Shown one piece after another: positions 61,601-64,000 of a stretch of 64,000 nt of DNA (the first letter of the stretch is position 1; every line of letters starts with the position of its first letter). A program made the translations under genes and the position numbers. The notes beneath the pieces are model-generated. The model had not been told where the DNA came from, did no database searches, and saw nothing but the letters and a program-made list of their open reading frames with translations. Source of the DNA: CAG-791 sp963591995 (GTDB taxonomy: Bacteria > Bacillota > Clostridia > Lachnospirales > Lachnospiraceae); the NCBI GenBank assembly GCA_963591995.1, contig CAVAUJ010000001.1, forward strand, positions 26,879 through 90,878. The letters run 5' to 3'.

Positions 61601-62254
61601 ATGCAGCAAACACCCTTTACCATTGCCCAAATGCGTCCCATTCGGGAGGGGATGACCGTCTCCCGTCCGTCCGGACTGAGCCGGAATGTATCCGTCACCT
61701 GGTTTTCCCTGGGAGCGAATACTTCCATTTCACCGGAGCGCTACGACTGCACCGTGCTGTACCTTGTGGCTGAGGGGAGCGGTCATTTTCTCCTTGGGGA
61801 AGATCGCTGCACCGTGCGGATATCCGAAGGAGATCTTCTCCCTGTACCCGCGCAGACCTTATGCGGAGTCCGGACCGATGCAGGTCTCATTTACACAGAA
61901 ATCATTATGAAGAAGGAGGATTTTACCATGAACCAGCTGTTAAAAGCAGGAGAGCCCGTCGCCCTTAAAGACCTGATCCACTACGAGGAGGGCAGCATTG
62001 CAAATCTTGACATTGTACACACCGACGATATGAAATTCGTGCTCATGGCCTTCGATGCGGGAACCGGTCTTACGCCGCACCGTGCCCCGGGAAATGCCAT
62101 TCTCACGGCACTGGAGGGCACGGCCGTCATCGGCTATGAGGGAAAGGATTATGAATTGAAGGAAGGGGAAAGCTTCCGATTCGACAAGGAGGGCCTTCAC
62201 AGCGTCACCCCCCGGGGCCGGTTCAAGATGAGCCTTCTCCTGGTGCTGGAATAG
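61601..62254 (+). CDS. Two-cupin protein
   Basis: This 217-residue protein has two cupin barrels: about residues 35-95 (ISPERYDCTVLYLVAEGSG, VRISEGDLLPVPAQT) and about 140-215 (TPHRAPGNAILTALEGTAVI, ELKEGESFRFDKEGLHSV). The metal-site His and Glu are partly kept in the second cupin (PHR ... E ... H). Cupins of this kind bind small ligands or metals, and the role is unknown. GAGAGG precedes the ATG. An internal ATG (MNQLLKAGEPVALKDLI) could start a second, smaller protein, as most relatives have one cupin. Confidence 0.7.
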   Translation: MQQTPFTIAQMRPIREGMTVSRPSGLSRNVSVTWFSLGANTSISPERYDCTVLYLVAEGSGHFLLGEDRCTVRISEGDLLPVPAQTLCGVRTDAGLIYTEIIMKKEDFTMNQLLKAGEPVALKDLIHYEEGSIANLDIVHTDDMKFVLMAFDAGTGLTPHRAPGNAILTALEGTAVIGYEGKDYELKEGESFRFDKEGLHSVTPRGRFKMSLLLVLE

Positions 62255-62310
62255 CTCTCACATACCGTCCGTAGCCGTGCAGCGGAAATCGTACCGAAAA
62301 GGAGACGGAA

Positions 62311-63531
62311 ATGTATCAGAAAGTGCGAAAACATTGTTTCGCCGCCACCCTTCCTTTGCTGTTGACGCTGTCGCTTTGCGCTTGTACACAAGAGCAGGCG
62401 GAGAAGCCTGTTGAAGAGGCAAAGGACTCTGCCATAGAGCTTCCCGTGGCAACAGAGGAACTGGCAGATCGGGAAAATATGGAATCACCGGACTCACCGG
62501 AATCGACGGAGTCGACGGAATCGACCGCGTGGACGCAGGACGCGGAAGCGTCCTTAACGCTGCTGCGTGAGAAAATCAGCGGTGATCCGGTGATGTTCGG
62601 CGCAGCCTATCTCGGCTATGTCGGCGGTCTGTTTGACGAAGGCTTTGCGCAGGGCTTTCCGGCCTGGCTTTGCGAGAACAATCCTGCAATGCTGGACGAA
62701 TATCCCTTTATCGAGGAGATTGATGAAGAGCATATCATCGGCGGCGCAGGGCATCTCTATTGCATTGTTCCGGTTGACGAAAACGCGACGATCGCGGTCA
62801 ACCGTATAAAATGGAACGACCGTACGCAGACCTACGAGAACATTGACGTTCTCTACCGGTCAGAGGTTGGCCACCCGATACTCGTCTTTGCAAATCTGGA
62901 CGGCATCGCATCGAATGTTGACACGCAGATACATATTACCGATAACAACGGACACAGCTGTGCATGGTATCCATCGCTCGATGAAGAGCTCTCCGACTAC
63001 CTTGTGCCCTGCATCATCGATGGGGAATGCCTTTCCTGGGACTTCACCGAATCCCAATCCGGCTCTGCGGAAGCCCTGGGCGATTGGCTTGCAGCCGGCT
63101 GGCTCGGACCGACGGCGCTCGGTCTTGCAGGAAGCGACGACTGGGGCATGACCTGGTGCACCTCCGGCACGGCATGGGATACCGACCGGCAGGCATGGTT
63201 TATGCTGACCTTTTACCCCGGCGATGACACGGGCGGTGCAGTCGATCTGGACTGGCAGTACGACGGCGAGGAAGAATTTGAAGAGCAATGGAGCGGCTTC
63301 TGGACGATCGAAACGGAGCTCGATATGCCCAGCCGTGTGACGATCCGGCTTTCCCGCGTGGGCGGTAAGAGCTATGACACCGCCGATGGTCCGATGTACC
63401 TCAGTGAAACCTATCCCATAATGATTGCCCCGTCCGGTGAAAATCTGCTGATTTCGAAAGGAGAAAACGGCGTCTGCCTGCCGTTCACCGGCAGTAGCCC
63501 CGCAGCCGTTCTGACGCTGGCCATGGGATAG
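62311..63531 (+). CDS. Lipoprotein of unknown function
   Basis: This 406-residue protein has a lipoprotein signal (LLLTLSLCACTQ, Cys about residue 25), then an acidic Glu/Ser/Thr linker (SPDSPESTESTES) and a mixed domain (from about 80) with many Trp and acidic residues. No family is recognised. It may be a surface or binding protein. AAAAGGAG precedes the ATG. The hsdM start lies 27 bases after its stop, but a link to restriction is not shown. Confidence 0.65.
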   Translation: MYQKVRKHCFAATLPLLLTLSLCACTQEQAEKPVEEAKDSAIELPVATEELADRENMESPDSPESTESTESTAWTQDAEASLTLLREKISGDPVMFGAAYLGYVGGLFDEGFAQGFPAWLCENNPAMLDEYPFIEEIDEEHIIGGAGHLYCIVPVDENATIAVNRIKWNDRTQTYENIDVLYRSEVGHPILVFANLDGIASNVDTQIHITDNNGHSCAWYPSLDEELSDYLVPCIIDGECLSWDFTESQSGSAEALGDWLAAGWLGPTALGLAGSDDWGMTWCTSGTAWDTDRQAWFMLTFYPGDDTGGAVDLDWQYDGEEEFEEQWSGFWTIETELDMPSRVTIRLSRVGGKSYDTADGPMYLSETYPIMIAPSGENLLISKGENGVCLPFTGSSPAAVLTLAMG

Positions 63532-63557
63532 AAAGCAGGCAAAGGAGCCGAAAACAG

Positions 63558-64000
63558 GTGATTGATACAAAGAAAGAACAGGAAAGAGACGAACTGCACC
63601 GCGCGATATGGGCGATTGCAGATGAGCTTCGCGGTGCCGTGGATGGCTGGGACTTCAAGAACTATGTCCTTGGCACGATGTTTTATCGCTACATTTCTGA
63701 AAATCTGACCAACTATGTCAATATCGGCGAGCAGGAAGCCGGGAACGACACATTCGACTACGCAAAAATGACAGACGCACAAGCGGAGGAAGCGCGTGAT
63801 GGCTTAGTCGAGGAAAAGGGATTCTTTATCCTGCCATCGGAGCTGTTTGTGAATGTCAACCGGTGCGCGGACGGCGATGAGAATTTGAACGAAACCCTGG
63901 AACGTGTATTCCGTCACATTGAGGAATCTGCAAAAGGCTCTTCCTCTGAAAGCAGCTTTGCCGGACTGTTTGATGATTTCGATGTGAACAGCAATAAGCT
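63558..64000 (+). CDS. hsdM: Type I restriction-modification methylase HsdM (partial, N-terminal part)
   Basis: The GTG at 63558 follows AAAGGAG with 10 bases between. About 147 residues are visible. They match the HsdM N-terminal helical domain (ELHRAIWAIADELRGAVDGWDF, then KNYVLGTMFYRYISENL, and FILPSELFVN). The methylase core lies beyond the window edge. It would methylate adenine in the site set by HsdS. No hsdS or hsdR is in view, so system completeness is unknown. Confidence 0.88.
   Translation, partial: MIDTKKEQERDELHRAIWAIADELRGAVDGWDFKNYVLGTMFYRYISENLTNYVNIGEQEAGNDTFDYAKMTDAQAEEARDGLVEEKGFFILPSELFVNVNRCADGDENLNETLERVFRHIEESAKGSSSESSFAGLFDDFDVNSNK

Overview
The window is a piece of a Gram-positive, low-oxygen Firmicutes chromosome, most likely a GC-rich member of the Lachnospiraceae/Clostridia. 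Reasons: strong AGGAGG ribosome binding sites, TTGACA/TATAAT promoters (several with an extended TGn -10), a single-chain PurL, a type 2 PyrF, clpC next to radA, a DUF4317 protein, a DUF3048 lipoprotein, many Lachnospiraceae-style SH3, NEW3 and TPR membrane proteins, and no outer-membrane genes. Most genes are on the minus strand. No insertion sequence, prophage or CRISPR array was found. A run of 954 N (33860-34813) is an assembly gap.

Layout. 1-8.7 kb (minus): purL, carA, carB and the start of queH. 8.8-9.35 kb: a structured palindromic element, tRNA-Trp and a short copy of the same element. 9.36-14.6 kb (minus): a short GntR regulator, clpC, radA and a VanZ-like gene behind a promoter covered by a perfect palindrome. 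14.7-15.9 kb: an SH3 surface protein. 16-23.9 kb (minus): a pyrF-pyrE-small membrane protein-M29 peptidase-purE-purM-purN-purD nucleotide operon. 24-28.5 kb: a DMT transporter fused to a TPR lipoprotein, a small protein behind 16-bp tandem repeats, a zinc-ribbon TPR protein and a small protein. 28.5-33.9 kb: valS behind an acyl carrier protein, a fold-III PLP decarboxylase and an amino-acid adenylation enzyme cut by the gap. 34.9-37.4 kb (plus): dtd and a DUF3048 lipoprotein, with a candidate 430-nt non-coding RNA between them on the minus strand. 37.4-42.8 kb (minus): PAP2-prepilin peptidase fusion, CbxX-type AAA ATPase, nth, a small protein and a HelD-like helicase. 43.1-46.4 kb (plus): a NEW3 surface protein with an ABC exporter. 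46.5-50.3 kb (minus): a coiled-coil membrane protein, a glycosyltransferase fused to a MarR-like domain and a DUF4317 protein. 50.5-51.6 kb (plus): a flippase-like membrane protein with an apparently leaderless mRNA. 51.8-58.6 kb (minus): a radical SAM/SPASM protein and a polyamine uptake operon (XRE-cupin regulator, potA, potB, potC, potD). 58.8-64 kb: a YwaF-like membrane protein, a PadR regulator with an FtsW/RodA-like protein, a bicupin, a lipoprotein and the start of a type I restriction hsdM.

How the genes work together. Two nucleotide blocks carry much of de novo pyrimidine and purine synthesis: carAB supplies carbamoyl phosphate, pyrE and pyrF make UMP, and purD, N, L, M and E cover several purine steps; purF, purC, purB, purH and pyrB/C/D are not here. 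The pot operon imports polyamines and has a PuuR-like regulator with candidate operators at its own promoter. The most unusual metabolic unit is the adenylation enzyme / PLP decarboxylase / carrier protein trio. By analogy with butirosin BtrJ-BtrK-BtrI and the exosortase-A-associated ligase/ACP/decarboxylase set, it may load an amino acid on a carrier and decarboxylate it there. Several proteins are unexpected fusions (PAP2 with A24 peptidase, DMT transporter with TPR lipoprotein, GT2 with MarR).
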